Positions 13,501 to 24,615 of a DNA stretch of 64,000 nucleotides are shown here, piece by piece. The first letter of the stretch is position 1; every line of letters begins with the position of its first letter. Source of the stretch: Escarpia spicata (taxonomy: Eukaryota > Annelida > Polychaeta > Sabellida > Siboglinidae); assembly GCA_963995525.1 (NCBI GenBank), contig OZ023217.1, positions 23,109,581 through 23,173,580 of the forward strand. The letters run 5' to 3'. Position numbers and translations under genes: made by a program. The notes below the pieces were generated by a model. The model saw only the letters and a list, made by a program, of their open reading frames with translations. It did no database searches and was not told where the DNA came from.

Positions 13501-15891
13501 CCCAGGACCAAGTACAGTGCTCCCACCTGCTGGTGAAACATCGCGACTCCAGACGACCTTCGTCGTGGCGGCAAGAGAAGATCACCAAGTCAAAAGAGGA
13601 AGCCATGGAGGAGTTGCTAGGTCAGTGTTTCTTGAAGTCCCTGCACTCGTGTTAGTTTATATCCACGTTTGCTTTGTATAGATCTCATAATCTACTCATA
13701 ATTCCTCTCTTTGTCAATATCTTCACCATCCAGTTTTCCGTTTCTTTTTGGTTGTGTATAATCAGTCATTATTTGGTGTTATATCTTCCTTGCTTAATTT
13801 TACAAGCCAAAGAGTATGGCATTTTAATTACTTGCAACTGTGGTTATTAATTAGAGGATTCTGACTGGGAAAGTATTCCTGTTAAAGGGAAACCTTTGTG
13901 GCTTCAATGTCATCAACGTGCAAAAACTTTATATTTCATTATACAATATTATCTTTGCACCTCATTTAGTTATTTCAATTCCATTTAAATTTGTTTTTAG
14001 ATTTTTTATTTCATTCAAATAGAGACCATTTGTTTGTCAATAAATTCTACTTCATAGTTGTAACAAGTTCAACTCTACATACCCAAGCAATAATACACTT
14101 TTTGGTAGGTTCCAGTAACGCATCTGTAATTGTAATTGATACCTTAGTGGTGTCAGTGTAATTGATTTGAATTTTTTTAGAAATGTAATTGTAATTGAAA
14201 GGACAAATAAAAAGTGATTGTAATTGATTTCATTTTGTGTAATTGGACCCAGCCCTGCTCCACAAGTAACAAATACTAACCATTTGTGCCAAAATGAGAT
14301 AAGTGAGACTTTAAGACCAGTGCCTGGTTTCATGAAGCAGCTAAGAACATTCTTAATACTAAGATGATTGTCCTAGTAAATTATGCAATTTCTTTAATAT
14401 GAGCCAACATAGGAGTTACGCAAAACATGTGACGCTAAGTAATTGCGTAACTTTAAGTACATTTCATGACACCGGCCCCGGGGACTGGCTTTGTTAAGGA
14501 GATCCATAATATTGACTGTATGTGCTCATGTTGTTGTTTGTTTATACACTATTTTTGTAGAACCCTATTTGTAAAAGCTGTTCAACCAAGAAATCTTTTA
14601 AATTGTACCAGGATCATATGGTGAGAATCTGCTCCAGCAGTCATATGCACTAGCTAGCCAGTGTGACTAATTTTGTTTGTTTCCAAGACCTCCTGATATT
14701 AAATGTGTTTTCTAACATACCGTATTCGTTCTTTTTAGCGTACATGCCCTAATTAATGTACACCCCCTTTTCCAGCAGGGTCTGATGTCGGTTTGTGACT
14801 AAAACTGATCACTGGATTCACCATTTATTGTAATTCCATTTCAATCATTGACATTATCAGAAAGAAAGTTCAACCTGCATCCACATCCATTGCACAGTTT
14901 CAGTATCTCTTTGACCATAAAATCACCATCACGTGAATGTATAAATCACTTCCAGTTAGCTTCAGTTACGTTGACGTGTCTCATCCTGGCTGAACTAAGC
15001 TTGAATGTATGCTGAGGGTGGCATGGCCTTCTCTCCGACTTTGCCCGTGTCCTAGCACCAACTGTCATGCAGATCATTTTCTGCTGTCCACTGCTATCTC
15101 TCCAACAAGAAGTAGTTATAATATGTGGTAAACATAAATAATTGACAAAAATGTGTTTTCTAATTCAGAGTGACACGTGTCAATGGCACCATATTTATTA
15201 TAAAAATGGAAATGAACGATCTGGTGGCGCCACATAGCGGAGTACAGTAGTCAGTACAAATACACATCATTTCCACCATGTGGCGCCACCAATTTTTTTT
15301 TCACACTGGTATGAGAAACATAATTTTGTCTAACCTTAAAAATATTTCGTAGGCGTACTGTATGCTAAAAAAAACAATGAATACAGTAGTAATAATTTGT
15401 CTGTGCCATAAATCTGGTGAGTGTGGCTATTCAAATATTAAAACATGGAATGTACCTATTACGGTTATTAAAAACAATATATATATATATATATAAATAA
15501 TAACTAATTGGGAACATTTATGAAAGATAATAACACTAGTTAAACAAAACTATAAATTAAGTAAGAGTAATAAATCATAATAAAAAGTAAAATGTGGATA
15601 AAAGCGTTGTGTTTATGACTGCACATAAAGAATGAAAAAACATGTTTAAAATCATTGCTATTGGCTTCAGAGTTCCGGAAGACTATCGTTGCGAAGGAGA
15701 AGACATTTGATGAGTTGGCGTCCGAGTACAGCGACTGCAGTTCAGCGAAGCGTGGCGGAGATCTGGGGCTGTTTGGTCGCGGACAGATGCAGAAGCCGTT
15801 TGAAGACGCAGCTTTTGCACTGAACGTCGGAGAATTGAGCGAGCCTGTATCCACAGATTCAGGGGTTCACATCATACTGAGAACAAAATAA
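10567..15891 (+). CDS. PIN1: Peptidyl-prolyl cis-trans isomerase Pin1
   Basis: Isomerises phospho-Ser/Thr-Pro bonds; nuclear in animals. Coding exons are 10567-10624, 13426-13620 and 15671-15891 (stop), all with GT-AG introns of phase 1. Together they give 157 residues, close to the roughly 163 of vertebrate Pin1. Residues about 5-38 form the WW domain ([19 protein letters not shown], second Trp and Pro present; the usual PPGW start is SDWGW here). Residues about 47-157 form the parvulin domain with CSHLLVKH, the phosphate-binding RR pair, the catalytic Cys in [16 protein letters not shown] and the terminal SGVHIILRT. The start context aaaATGGCGG resembles a YY1 site. Intron 1 (2.8 kb) carries an inverted-repeat element and a SINE. 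AATAAA signals lie at 16049 and 16417. Exon calls are firm; the UTRs are not defined. Confidence 0.96.
10899..11085 (+). repeat. Left half of an interspersed repeat (family also at 41.88 kb)
   Basis: Shares gttttgagtgaa, 'accagcgaaatc', 'catgtgaatca' and 'gtattaaaatagg' in the same order with 41889-41996. The match stops at taggc (11081-11085) and resumes after 12380, so a younger element splits this repeat in two. Confidence 0.65.
11086..12379. mobile_element. 1.3-kb element with long imperfect inverted repeats
   Basis: Inserted in PIN1 intron 1. Left arm 11091-11240 and right arm about 12080-12376 are inverted copies: acttctatggc, 'ctcaagtaaaactcgactt' and 'atcttttactttc' all recur as reverse complements. 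The right arm has about 95 extra bases (12271-12365). The flanking taggc at 11081-11085 and 12380-12384 fits a 5-bp target duplication, and the related repeat at 41.99 kb shows the uninterrupted site aaaataggccaaaagc. No transposase frame is seen, so it would be non-autonomous. Superfamily unknown. Confidence 0.6.
12380..12465 (+). repeat. Right half of the interrupted interspersed repeat
   Basis: Resumes the 41.9-kb repeat family: aggccaagagc, 'tagaacacaagattcag'-like sequence and ccggttgtgagtat correspond to 41992-42066. Confidence 0.6.
12951..13282 (+). mobile_element. SINE-A, tRNA-headed, full-length copy
   Basis: The head resembles a tRNA gene: A-box-like tagcacagcggtaaga and B-box gggttcgaatcc, the two internal RNA polymerase III promoter elements. 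The body follows (gtaaagcgctttgagcagtc, then ggactggatactgtgctgta, then taagaacttgcc). Other copies in this window, mostly inverted, define the family: 4805-4885, 42104-42194, 42478-42668 and 56961-57270. It is not a functional tRNA because the anticodon arm and acceptor stem do not fold properly. It lies 140 bp upstream of PIN1 exon 2. Confidence 0.85.
14095..14265. mobile_element. TAATTG-rich MITE remnant
   Basis: Repeated gtaattgtaattgat blocks end in tgtaattggacccagccctg. Elements of this kind, with attgtaatt repeats and a CAGnnCTGGG-like end, are common in animal genomes as non-autonomous DNA transposons. The left end is not evident. Confidence 0.45.
15215..15292. repeat. Inverted repeat with GTGGCGCCAC cores
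   Basis: ctggtggcgccacat near 15217 and atgtggcgccaccaat near 15277 are inverted copies, and each holds the 10-bp palindrome gtggcgccac. It lies in PIN1 intron 2 and looks like a small hairpin element. Confidence 0.6.
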
Positions 15892-16416
15892 ACTGCAGTT
15901 TTTGTATTGGGGGAACTGTAGTTAACTAACTTAATTCATGGTAGAATCAGAAGACAGATTTCATTGATGTTGTTTCAGCCTATGCATTAATGTGGTAGAA
16001 TCATAATGAACTTTTATTAATATTAACATGGCGGAGCTGCTGGGGTAAAATAAATACGGAATGCCAAGATACTTTGATGATTTCAGGGTAGTTTACAAAG
16101 AATGCCACAGAAACTGCCTGTGATCATGTATGGAAGTGGTACTTTTGTCAATCGGTTTGATGTACCCGGTAGATAATGAGACAAGGAGTTGCATGTCATT
16201 CAATATTGTCTGTATAATTATTATGTTCATTACTGTGAAGAATGCAGAGAGCCACCTTTAAATTCAACACAGCATTTATAATTTTTTTGTTGACATTGGC
16301 AAGTTCATCTGTATATTTTGTTGTTTCTGGCAGGATATTTAGCTAGACATACTAGACGCTTTGTCATGCCTTGTTTGATATATTTTACACCAATGGCTTT
16401 TTACACTGTACTTGTC

Positions 16417-16422
16417 AATAAA
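16417..16422 (+). terminator. Candidate PIN1 polyadenylation signal
   Basis: AATAAA 526 bp past the PIN1 stop, in a cttgtcaataaagctttc context typical of 3' ends. An earlier AATAAA lies at 16049-16054. Which one is used cannot be told from sequence. Confidence 0.35.
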
Positions 16423-16961
16423 GCTTTCACAAGTCTTGCCTGCCTGTGTCGGACGATTTGTTTTTAAGGTATGCCATAGAATTACTGTTCCTCGATCTGT
16501 GCAGCCGGTGTGTGAGTAGTGCCATACACTGGTAAAAATGTTGGTATGTGATGATGCATTTTGTAAAATACATACACTATGCCCCTCGAATAAAACATTG
16601 ATAGACACTGTCGCCCCCATTATATATCGCAATAATTTACATTCGTTAACACCAAACAATTATTTGCGTGGTTTTAATAATTTGTGTCCTGCCCCAGCGA
16701 ACAAGGTATTAAAGACAAAGCAAAATTAACCTTTTGTAATCCCAATCTGAATTAAATATCTGAAAATAGTGTCCTGGTATTCAACTAATTTTTAACCCCC
16801 TCCATCACCTATTTCAAGGCCCCTTTTGGTTGCACTTTTCTGTGCATTTTCTGCAAGGATTGGTGCGACTCCTAGCGGTCATTGTGACGTCACTGCAGAT
16901 AGCACCTCTAGAATTTAGCATGGCATACATCTATGCGGGTTGGTGTTGAGACTACCTACAA

Positions 16962-17400
16962 AGTGCAATCGTGGAGTTTGATATTTTTTTATATCAACGT
17001 AAAGATAATAATCTTGCCTACAAATGTGCACACAGGAATAGTGTTTACTTTTTAAGTTATTGCCGTATGAACATTGCGAATGCTCAAACTTACAATGGGA
17101 TTTAACATGTTTTGATATCACAGTAAATATAATAATCTTATCTACAAGTTTGTCGCTGGGTATACCCAGGATTTGTTTTTAGTTTTTGAGGTATTGCCGT
17201 TTGAACATCGCGAATGCTTAATCCTGCAATGTACACGTGGCAGTGGGTATAATGCAAGGTTTGGCATTTGCGATGTTCAAACGACAATAACTCAAACAGT
17301 TAACACAATTCCTGTGTACATCCAGCGACAAACTTGTAGATAAGAATATTATCTTTATGGTGATGTCAAAAAATATTAAATTCTGCGATTGCAATTTCAT
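16962..17400. mobile_element. Element with three copies of a ~130-bp unit, one inverted
   Basis: Units at about 16962-17090 and 17105-17225 are direct copies (attgccgt.tgaacat.gcgaatgct). A third at about 17258-17400 is inverted (gcatttgcgatgttcaaacg, then cagcgacaaacttgtaga). TGACGTCA palindromes flank the group at 16885-16892 and 17468-17475. It looks like a foldback or MITE-type element of unknown class. Confidence 0.6.
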
Positions 17401-18812
17401 ATACAGTCTGAAACTACACCGTTCGCCATTCCGTAGGATAGGGCACACTCGGTGGCCCTGTCTGGGGTGACGTCAGCAACATCTGACGGGCTGTGACATG
17501 CAGATGACCACGTTTGAGCGGGCTTAGTAACAAGAGTTCGCAATGAACAGGCTTCATATTTGGCACATTACTTGACAAGAGTAATAAGTTTATGTATACA
17601 AAGTTTCAAAGACATTTAAAATTTAATTTCACTTAGTCTTCAAGTGACACAGACCTTTTCTGCACACAAGTCAAAAATAGCTGTCCAGGTCATGTTCTGT
17701 CATTTGTGTGATTTTGGCAGAAATGCAAACCTTATAATGGCCAGTTTATTTTCCTTAACACATAATCCAAAACTAATAAAATACATGCATCTACAAAGTA
17801 GTCACACATTAAAAAACAATCTAGACAATATAAAAGTAAAAATGACCTCGTTTCTCAAAATATAGCGTTTACTATGCTACACATTTAGCAATAAATAAAA
17901 AACAACTGAAGATATTTCAACAAATAAGGTATTTTTTAAAGCTTGTGATCTGTCGAATCCAAAAAGGTACAAAAGTCCATTTCAAATTTTTGCTACTTAG
18001 ATCCCACTTTGCTGTGACGAGTTACATGATAAAATTATGTATATCTGATGCAGTGAAGAAACAGGCAGACAAATGTAGTTGTGGTGAGGTGCTTTCAAGA
18101 TGGTCAAACCTCATTTCTGCCCTGGACTTTATTAGTTGTTATACATATATTTTACTAAAATCGATCTAGTCTATGTATGTATGCAGTTATGTTAACGTTT
18201 TCCTCTTAGACGCCTTGCACCTTGGGCACCAAACTTTCAGAGATTAATTTATGACCCCACTAATGTTACGTAACCCTATATTTTTGGTTAAAAATGCAAA
18301 ATATGTCAAGGTTTCTCACTTTTTATAGGGTAAATTCAGAATGTAAAACGTAATGCACACACAAGGCATAAAGCGTCACTTTAACAATCGCAGGAACCAG
18401 ATGCGCACAGCAAATACTCCGGGAAACAAGCCCGTGCGGCATGGACTACCAGTTAGGTTGCTTGACAACATGAAATAGATGCTAAGACAATAGGCTTATG
18501 TCTACCCTCATGCTAATGCCATAGCAATACAATTAACAATTCTACACCATCACGACTAGGACCTCCTCTCCGACCTACGTCAGCACACAAACACACACTC
18601 GCCCACACACAGAACGAGACACCAGTGAAGGAAAGAAAACAGAAGGGTGTTGTAGAAATATAATAATTAATAAGCAAACCTAAATTACAATTGATATAGT
18701 ACTAAATACTTCTCGAAAATGGTCGAGTGAACTGTTGAGAATGGACGATAATAGCTCATGGTCGTGATAGGCGGAGAGGACGCGTTTGTTACAACCAGTA
18801 CTGTAATAAAAA

Positions 18813-19045
18813 CGATGAAGATAACTAATGATAACGATGAAGATTATGATGTTAGTAGTGATGAAGAAGACAGTGATAATGAGGCTTATAAATTATTATG
18901 ATGATAAGGAGGAAGATGAAGATGTCATCTTTGTGATGAAGATGATGATAATTATAACTAAGATGACGACGATTATGATGACGGTTACAAATATTGTAAT
19001 GATGAGGACGACGACGATGACATCCTTATCCTCCTCATCATCCTT
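18813..19045. repeat. GAT/ATG trinucleotide-rich tract
   Basis: Degenerate gat/atg/gac triplets, giving Met-rich and Asp-rich open frames that are compositional artefacts. Confidence 0.8.
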
Positions 19046-19089
19046 GTGTTGCCCTTATAACGGCTTAGTTGGCTAGCATGGCTAGCCAA

Positions 19090-19570
19090 TTAAAGGCTCA
19101 TCTTAAACAACTTAGGGGAAATCTCAAAATGCAATGTTAATGATACTATAACATTATTAGAAACTAAAGGGGTAACCTCAAAATCTGCTGAAACCATTAA
19201 GGGGTAATCTCAAAACATGAAGTTAAGGGTAATCTTAATAATCTAAAAGGTAAATCTTTAACGATAATGGGAACCCAAACGTTTTAAAAATGACTAAAAT
19301 TAAGGGATTATATCAAACTCAATTTGAAGAATAAATTAAAATGGCATCATTAAGAGGTAATTCAATAATGAACTAGCTGATCATTGCAGGAAAACATGTG
19401 GTCTTATCGAAAAAAGAAAGAATAATTAAATAGAGGCCATCTCGTAAAAAGAATAGGTCTTCACAAAAAGCTAAGAATTGTTACAGATAATTATGTAAGA
19501 AGTCATTAACAAAAATGAGCTGTTTCAAATAATTGAAGGATTATCTAAAAAAATAAAGGGTCTTCAAATA
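19090..19570 (+). repeat. Degenerate tandem repeat (aaggggtaatctcaaaa)
   Basis: The motif aaggggtaa(t/c)ctcaaaa recurs with heavy divergence near 19110, 19168, 19198, 19227 and 19250, and more weakly onwards to about 19560. Spacing is roughly 30-60 bp. It looks like an old, decaying minisatellite. Confidence 0.5.
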
Positions 19571-20765
19571 ACATTTTGTTTCTTGCCTTTCTTTGCCTTT
19601 ATCAGCGTTATATTGAATTGCTCTCTGTCGTCACGTGAAGTTGATGATTGTCATATGAGAGCAATTCTAAGAATATTGCAGAAAAATTGTAGCTGGTGTC
19701 TCGGTTGATCGCTGGTCGCCTCTCTCAAATCTCAGTGGCTTCACGTATCTTTCTTTGCCAGAAGTTGTTATCTGTTGAGTACTGCAGCGTCTTTGGCTGT
19801 GATGTTATGGCCCTCATTCATTCAGTGTTCCCTACAACTGTGAGGGGAGGCCTGCGTGGTCTTGTGTTCTTTGAGAAACATCTTACTAATGGTAATGCTA
19901 ACAAAAATCTATGCTAGCATCGCAAAAATCTGTTGATCTGATGTCTGGTTAATTGATATCAATTGAGCATGCATTGTTTTGATGCAGGACAAAACAATTG
20001 TGGGAATCTGTTAGTTTGGTTCTGCATGGTGACGACTAGTACTGCAAGTTTCTAAAAGAACAACTGAACCATCTGGGGATGGGTCTATTTAAAGGAAATA
20101 AAAACAAGGCATTAGCTAAAATCCGTTTTTCATGTGTACACAAAGTTTAACATTGTATGTAACATTCGAAAACATTAAAAAAAATACAGAAAAATACATT
20201 TGTAGCATAAATTCGATTTTAAACCCGTCTGTGTAGCGATTCCCGCGGAAAATAAAAATTTAATGAGCTAGGCGATCACGTGGTATCTTAACGTCACATA
20301 TGACTCACACTCGCAGCGGGCCGACCCTTTCTATGCATTCAGAGCATGTTTACATGGATAGTTTTTGGGTCGAAACGAGCGTCAGAATGAGTTATTGTGC
20401 AATATTCCGATGTTATACAAACACTAGTCATCATAGAGGAACAAGCAGTTATCTTACGGTTCCACATGAATTCAATTTGATTCAAAACAATGAATGCGAA
20501 TGAGCCTACAAGTCGACTAGGTCTAGGACCTACCTAGTCGGACTAGGTATCGCCGAGCTTGGGCCCGTTTTCAGAATAATTATATCGAATGCAACCAACG
20601 GGAGATAATGTACACCAATATACATACATAGCAAACATATATCGTATCCAGCTACAGAAAGTAACGTTTAAAAGTGTATAATCACATAATATCACTATAG
20701 ACTATCGATGTATGAAGGAGGAGTTGTACAATTTATCATAAGAACTTAAATCAGTCAGCGAATTT

Positions 20766-20846
20766 CTGCTGGCCCTGCGTTGGTTCCTTGGCATTTATTT
20801 TGTAATCGGGCGACGCCAGTTCGATCCCGACACCAAACCATTGATT
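20766..20846 (+). repeat. tRNA-like segment in left palindrome arm
   Basis: The tail gggcgacgccagttcgatcc, then cgacacca, contains a B-box and TPsiC-arm-like stretch. The A-box half seen in the right-arm copy is shortened here. Not a functional tRNA. Confidence 0.55.
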
Positions 20847-21286
20847 TTTGTGTTAACACTTTTTTGGTTTATGTTTTCACCAAGTAATATAAACCAAATA
20901 ATTGTTATACTACGATGCACTGCATGTAAATATTTTTGTAGTAATTATTTATTCGCCACAAAAATGAAAATATGGTAATTATATATAACGATGTTTCTAA
21001 ATTGTATTTATCCAGACAGATCACCATTTGTTTTCACATATATAATTACAATATATTACCGTACAATGTATATACACAGTTAATACATTCTATATCCATT
21101 ACATTATATTTCTTTGGATAAATACAATTTAGAAACATCGTTATATAATTCCCATATTTGAATTTTTTTGGCGAATAAATAATAAAAAAAAAATTTTTTT
21201 TAATATTTACAAACAGTGCATCATAGTATAAAAATGATTTGGTTTATATTACTTGGTGAAAACATAAAAAGTGTTAAAAAAATCAA

Positions 21287-21378
21287 TGGGTTGGTGTCGG
21301 GATCGAACCGGCGTCGCCCGATTACAAAATAAATGCCAAGGAACCAACGCCTTTACCAAATAAGCTATCAGGACCGAC
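21287..21378 (-). repeat. tRNA-like segment in right palindrome arm
   Basis: Read on the minus strand it has tagcttatttggtaaaggcg (A-box-like), an expanded middle, and gccggttcgatcccgac (perfect B-box GGTTCGATCCC). It resembles the head of a tRNA-derived SINE or a tRNA pseudogene carried inside the element. Confidence 0.6.
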
Positions 21379-21409
21379 AGAAATTCGCAGACTGATTTAA
21401 GTTATGATA

Positions 21410-22706
21410 CTCAGATCTACATTTCCTTGGCTACCCCGGATACAAATCGCTCCCTTAACCAACTTAGTGATTGCCTTCAAGATATCTTCCATTGGATGAT
21501 TGACAGCAAGTTGAAATTAAATGCAAATAAAACTGAATTGATCATTATTGGTACTCCAATGCAACGTTGTAAACTGGATGGTTTTTTCCCTACGCGTATT
21601 TTGAATCAGTATATCACGCCAGCAACCTCGGTGCGGAATCTAGGAGTGATCTTTGATAGTAACTTCAATTTCCGACAACATATATCTAAAACATGTCGCT
21701 GCTGTTTTTATCATATTCGTGATCTTCGCCGTATTCACCGGTATATGTCATTTTCTGTTGCTAAGACTATTGCAACAGCGCTTGTTAGCAGCAGACTTGA
21801 CTATTGCAATTCCCTTCTTTATAATATCGCTAGCAAGGATATCACAAAACTATACTGATGATAATAATTATACCTTAATTAATCGAACTACTTTTTTACA
21901 GAAACAATGCCAGTATTATAACTAACACATGCAAATACACTTACGGGCCTGTATATATTAACGATATATTATATATGTATATTTATATCGCGCATGAACA
22001 TGCATACTACAGTAATGATATCACCACTGTAGTCTGTACGGAATTTCTGTGAAGCTCGACACAATATCAATTTTATGGTAACCGTGGAGCAACGGATCGT
22101 CATCGCCGTAGAAGTCAAGTTTTACTTGAGTTTGTTTTGTGAAATTTAATCGTGGTAGGAATGTGAAATACATTTTTACAAACTTCAGCGTGTCCAAAAT
22201 TGTCTAGCAAGAGTAGTTACAAGATCTCCTCGTTTTTCTCACTCTGTGCCACTTTTGAAGTCTGCATTGGCTTCCTGTACGATATGGTATAATATTTAAG
22301 ATATGTACCATTACATACCAGGCACTGTCCAATAAGCAACCATCTTATTTGCATTTATTGCTTACTCCTGTAAGAAAATCTATCCAGCTTCGATCATCTA
22401 GTTCTGACCTCTTTTTGTTCCTAGAGTCAACACTAACATTGGAACTAGGGCTTTTTCTGTTGCTGCACCAACTCTTTGGTATATGCTTCCTCTTAGTGTT
22501 AGATCAGTTGAAAATATTACAAAATTCCGTTGTCATTTAAAAACGTATCTTTACAACCTTGCTTATCCACCGTAGCTCCCTAGCGCCTTGACCCATCTGT
22601 TGACAACTGGAAAACTACTTATGGATTTTGAGATTGACCAACCCTTTTGTTTTGATGCGCCTCCGAGCTTGGTTTCCAAGGCGCAATAGAATTGATCTTA
22701 TTATTA
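21410..22706 (+). mobile_element. 5'-truncated L2-type LINE with 8-bp target duplication
   Basis: 21427-21850 encodes the last part of a reverse transcriptase: KLKLNANKTELIIIGTPMQR, LGVIFDSNFNFRQHI, SSRLDYCNSLLYNI. After an insertion it resumes at about 22180 with LQRVQNCLARVVTRSPRFSH, LKSLHWLPVRY and, frame-shifted, GTRAFSVAAPTLW and KFRCHLKTYLY, the usual L2/CR1-group C-terminus. It ends in a (tta)n tail. ttatgata at 21402-21409 and 22707-22714 is the target duplication. The catalytic YADD region is absent and there are frame breaks, so it is dead. Confidence 0.85.
21852..22177 (+). mobile_element. Short element inserted in the L2 LINE
   Basis: Breaks the LINE frame between ITK and LQRVQN. 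acaaaact (21844-21851) and acaaact (22178-22184) flank it as a probable target duplication. About 280 bp are nearly identical to 11991-12270, the right arm of the 1.3-kb element in PIN1 intron 1, including catactacagtaatgatatc and gaagtcaagttttacttgag. The near identity suggests recent activity. No coding capacity. Confidence 0.75.
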
Positions 22707-22982
22707 TTATGATAAATTGTATAACTCCTCCTTCATACATCGATATTCTAGTGATATTATAAGATTATACACTTATACACGTTACTTTCTGTAGCTGGAT
22801 ACAATATATGTTTGATATGTATGTTTATTGGTGTAGATTACCTCCTGTTGATTGCATCCGATAGAATTATTCTAAAAACGAGCCCAAGCTTGGCGAAACC
22901 TAGTCAACTTGTAGGCCCATTCGCATTCATTGTTTTGAATAAAATTGGATTCATGTGGAACCGTAAGATAATTGCTTGTTCC

Positions 22983-24099
22983 AGACCTGCCTACCCCAAA
23001 AACTTCCTGTCAGTAATCCATCTTCCCATTTACACTGATTTTCAGGAATATAGGCTTGTTGTCAGTAATAGTTCAGAACCGTGTCGGACATTTTCACAAA
23101 AAGAACTCCACTGTCAGTAATACTTTAATACTATGACTATGACGATAGTTGCACCTAAAACATAATTGTCTCTAATAAACTATGAGGTATTTTGAAGCGT
23201 TCAGTTAACAAGGTAAGGTAGATGTTCATGACCAGCATTGATGAAAATCAAACATGAAGAAGTGTAACTGCAATGTAAATGAGTTTATACACATTGTAAT
23301 TCTCATTTTATGTAAATTTCAAAAAACAGCATGCTGACTACAAAACTTGACAAATTATAACAATGCGTCACGTCATTGTCTATTTGTGGTGTCATTAGTA
23401 TTAATATTAGTAGCCAACACAGTATGCAGTAGCTTGACTAGATCAAAGACAAACGTCAAAGTCATGCAGGGGGACGGCAAAACCATTGGCATTACATTAC
23501 GCTAGTCATCGACATCGTCTAGTAGGCTGTCAATGATAGACTAAACTCAATAAATACACTAATTTAGTCTTAGTGCAGTCAGTTGGCCTAACACTACAAG
23601 TACAACACCCACTACTGTCACTAGTACTAATCTAACGACGTAGTCAGTACCTAGTCAGCAATTATCCCGGCCACCAGTGACCATGTGTGATGATGTGAAC
23701 TAGAAAAATTATTCTCACGTATCCGGCAGTATGTAAAGCAGATCCCCTTCTTTAAACTTAATACTACGGGCCATGTCTGCGTGCATGCTGTTAAAAACGT
23801 TTGCAGCACACGTTTCTTCTTGGCTGGTAGTGGTGCCGTTTCAATCCCCGCCACCATTTCGTGCCGCGTGGGTCGTGACTTCGTCTTGTTTGAGCGCCAT
23901 GAGCGCGGAAATGCGAATTTGCCGTAACGCTGTTTCCTATTGGTCAGATTACGACCAGAAGCTGCGAATTAAAAACCATGTCACAACAAGCAGCGTATAT
24001 ATGTTGAATAAAGGGAAGCTAAATTTGAGGAGCATGGAATTGATTGACGATCATAGTGACAACGAAAGAATTCGTAATATTTTCTTCCCTCGCCGTAAT
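22983..24099. other. Non-repetitive spacer between elements
   Basis: No recognised gene. 23773-24111 is open on the plus strand and has slightly higher CpG content, but I see no family signature or clear splice sites. Confidence 0.4.
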
Positions 24100-24506
24100 A
24101 CCGTAATTTGAGGTGTATTTCCGGAATGATTCCGGACAATCCGGAATGGTAGGCAGGTCTGTTGTTCCTCTATGATGACTAGTGTTTGTATTACATCGGA
24201 ATATCGCGTAATAACTAATTTTGACGTTCGTTTCGATCCGAAAGCTATCCTTGTAAACATGCTCTGAATGCATGGAAAGGGTCGGCCTGATGCGACTATG
24301 GGTCATATGTGACGTCATATCTCGGCATCCCGAAAAGCGCGCCAAAAATATGCATATTCGAAAATGTCCGGATGCACAGCGTAAAATGTGGAATTTCTAA
24401 TTCATTGAATTTATTTATTTTTTTGGTTTGGTGGACATGGAAATAGATAGCAGGATGTAATATAATATGAATTCAAGCCATATATGTTTTTATTCCCTTT
24501 AAATCA
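24100..24506. mobile_element. TTAA-family element copy (partial)
   Basis: The right end at about 24485-24504 (tttttattccctttaaat) is the inverted counterpart of the left end of the 37.8-kb copy, including the stretch ggtggacatggaaatagata. Inside, 24170-24320 shares ctatgatgactagtgtttgt, then gctctgaatgcatggaaagg, then gtgacgtca with the other copies. A minus-strand open frame (24345-24019) parallels the one in the 20.3-kb and 38.2-kb copies. Confidence 0.65.
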
Positions 24507-24609
24507 CTACTGCTGCCTGCTGTGCAACCACAGTGACGAAGAAAGAAAACACCTGCATAACATAAAATCACAATGACACACGCAAGTCGAGAAATTAGTT
24601 GTTCACATA

Positions 24610-24615
24610 TTTATT
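24610..24615 (-). terminator. Candidate CSNK2B polyadenylation signal
   Basis: AATAAA on the minus strand (tttatt on plus), about 1.5 kb after the CSNK2B stop. The stretch between is free of recognised repeats and could be a long 3' UTR. The assignment is inferred. Confidence 0.3.

Larger units (their letters stand above)
15892..20080. other. Intergenic region downstream of PIN1
   Basis: Begins with the likely PIN1 3' UTR (AATAAA at 16049-16054 and 16417-16422). It then holds a triplicated/inverted repeat (16962-17400), GAT-rich sequence (18813-19045) and a degenerate tandem repeat (19090-19570). No exon was recognised among the short open frames. Confidence 0.5.
20084..22982. mobile_element. 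TTAA-family element with giant palindrome, split by an L2 LINE
   Basis: The left end at about 20090 (tttaaaggaaataaaaaca) matches the TTAA-flanked termini of the copies at 37.8-38.5 and 24.1-24.5 kb. Sequence from about 20434 to 21010 returns inverted as 21115-21409 plus 22715-22982, an imperfect palindrome with arms near 570 bp and a roughly 100-bp A+T spacer. Each arm carries a tRNA-like segment. The right arm is split by a LINE (21410-22706), and the right terminus is missing after 22982. On the plus strand 20300-20503 holds a small open frame, also found in the other copies, that begins MTHTRSGPTLSMHSEHVY. Confidence 0.7.

Noticed and set aside
18828..19076. Met- and Asp-rich open frames
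   Set aside because: Produced by the GAT/ATG trinucleotide tract.
23773..24111. Plus-strand open frame of 112 residues with CpG-rich start
   Set aside because: No domain is recognised and it runs into the TTAA-family element. It is probably chance, or part of a degraded element.
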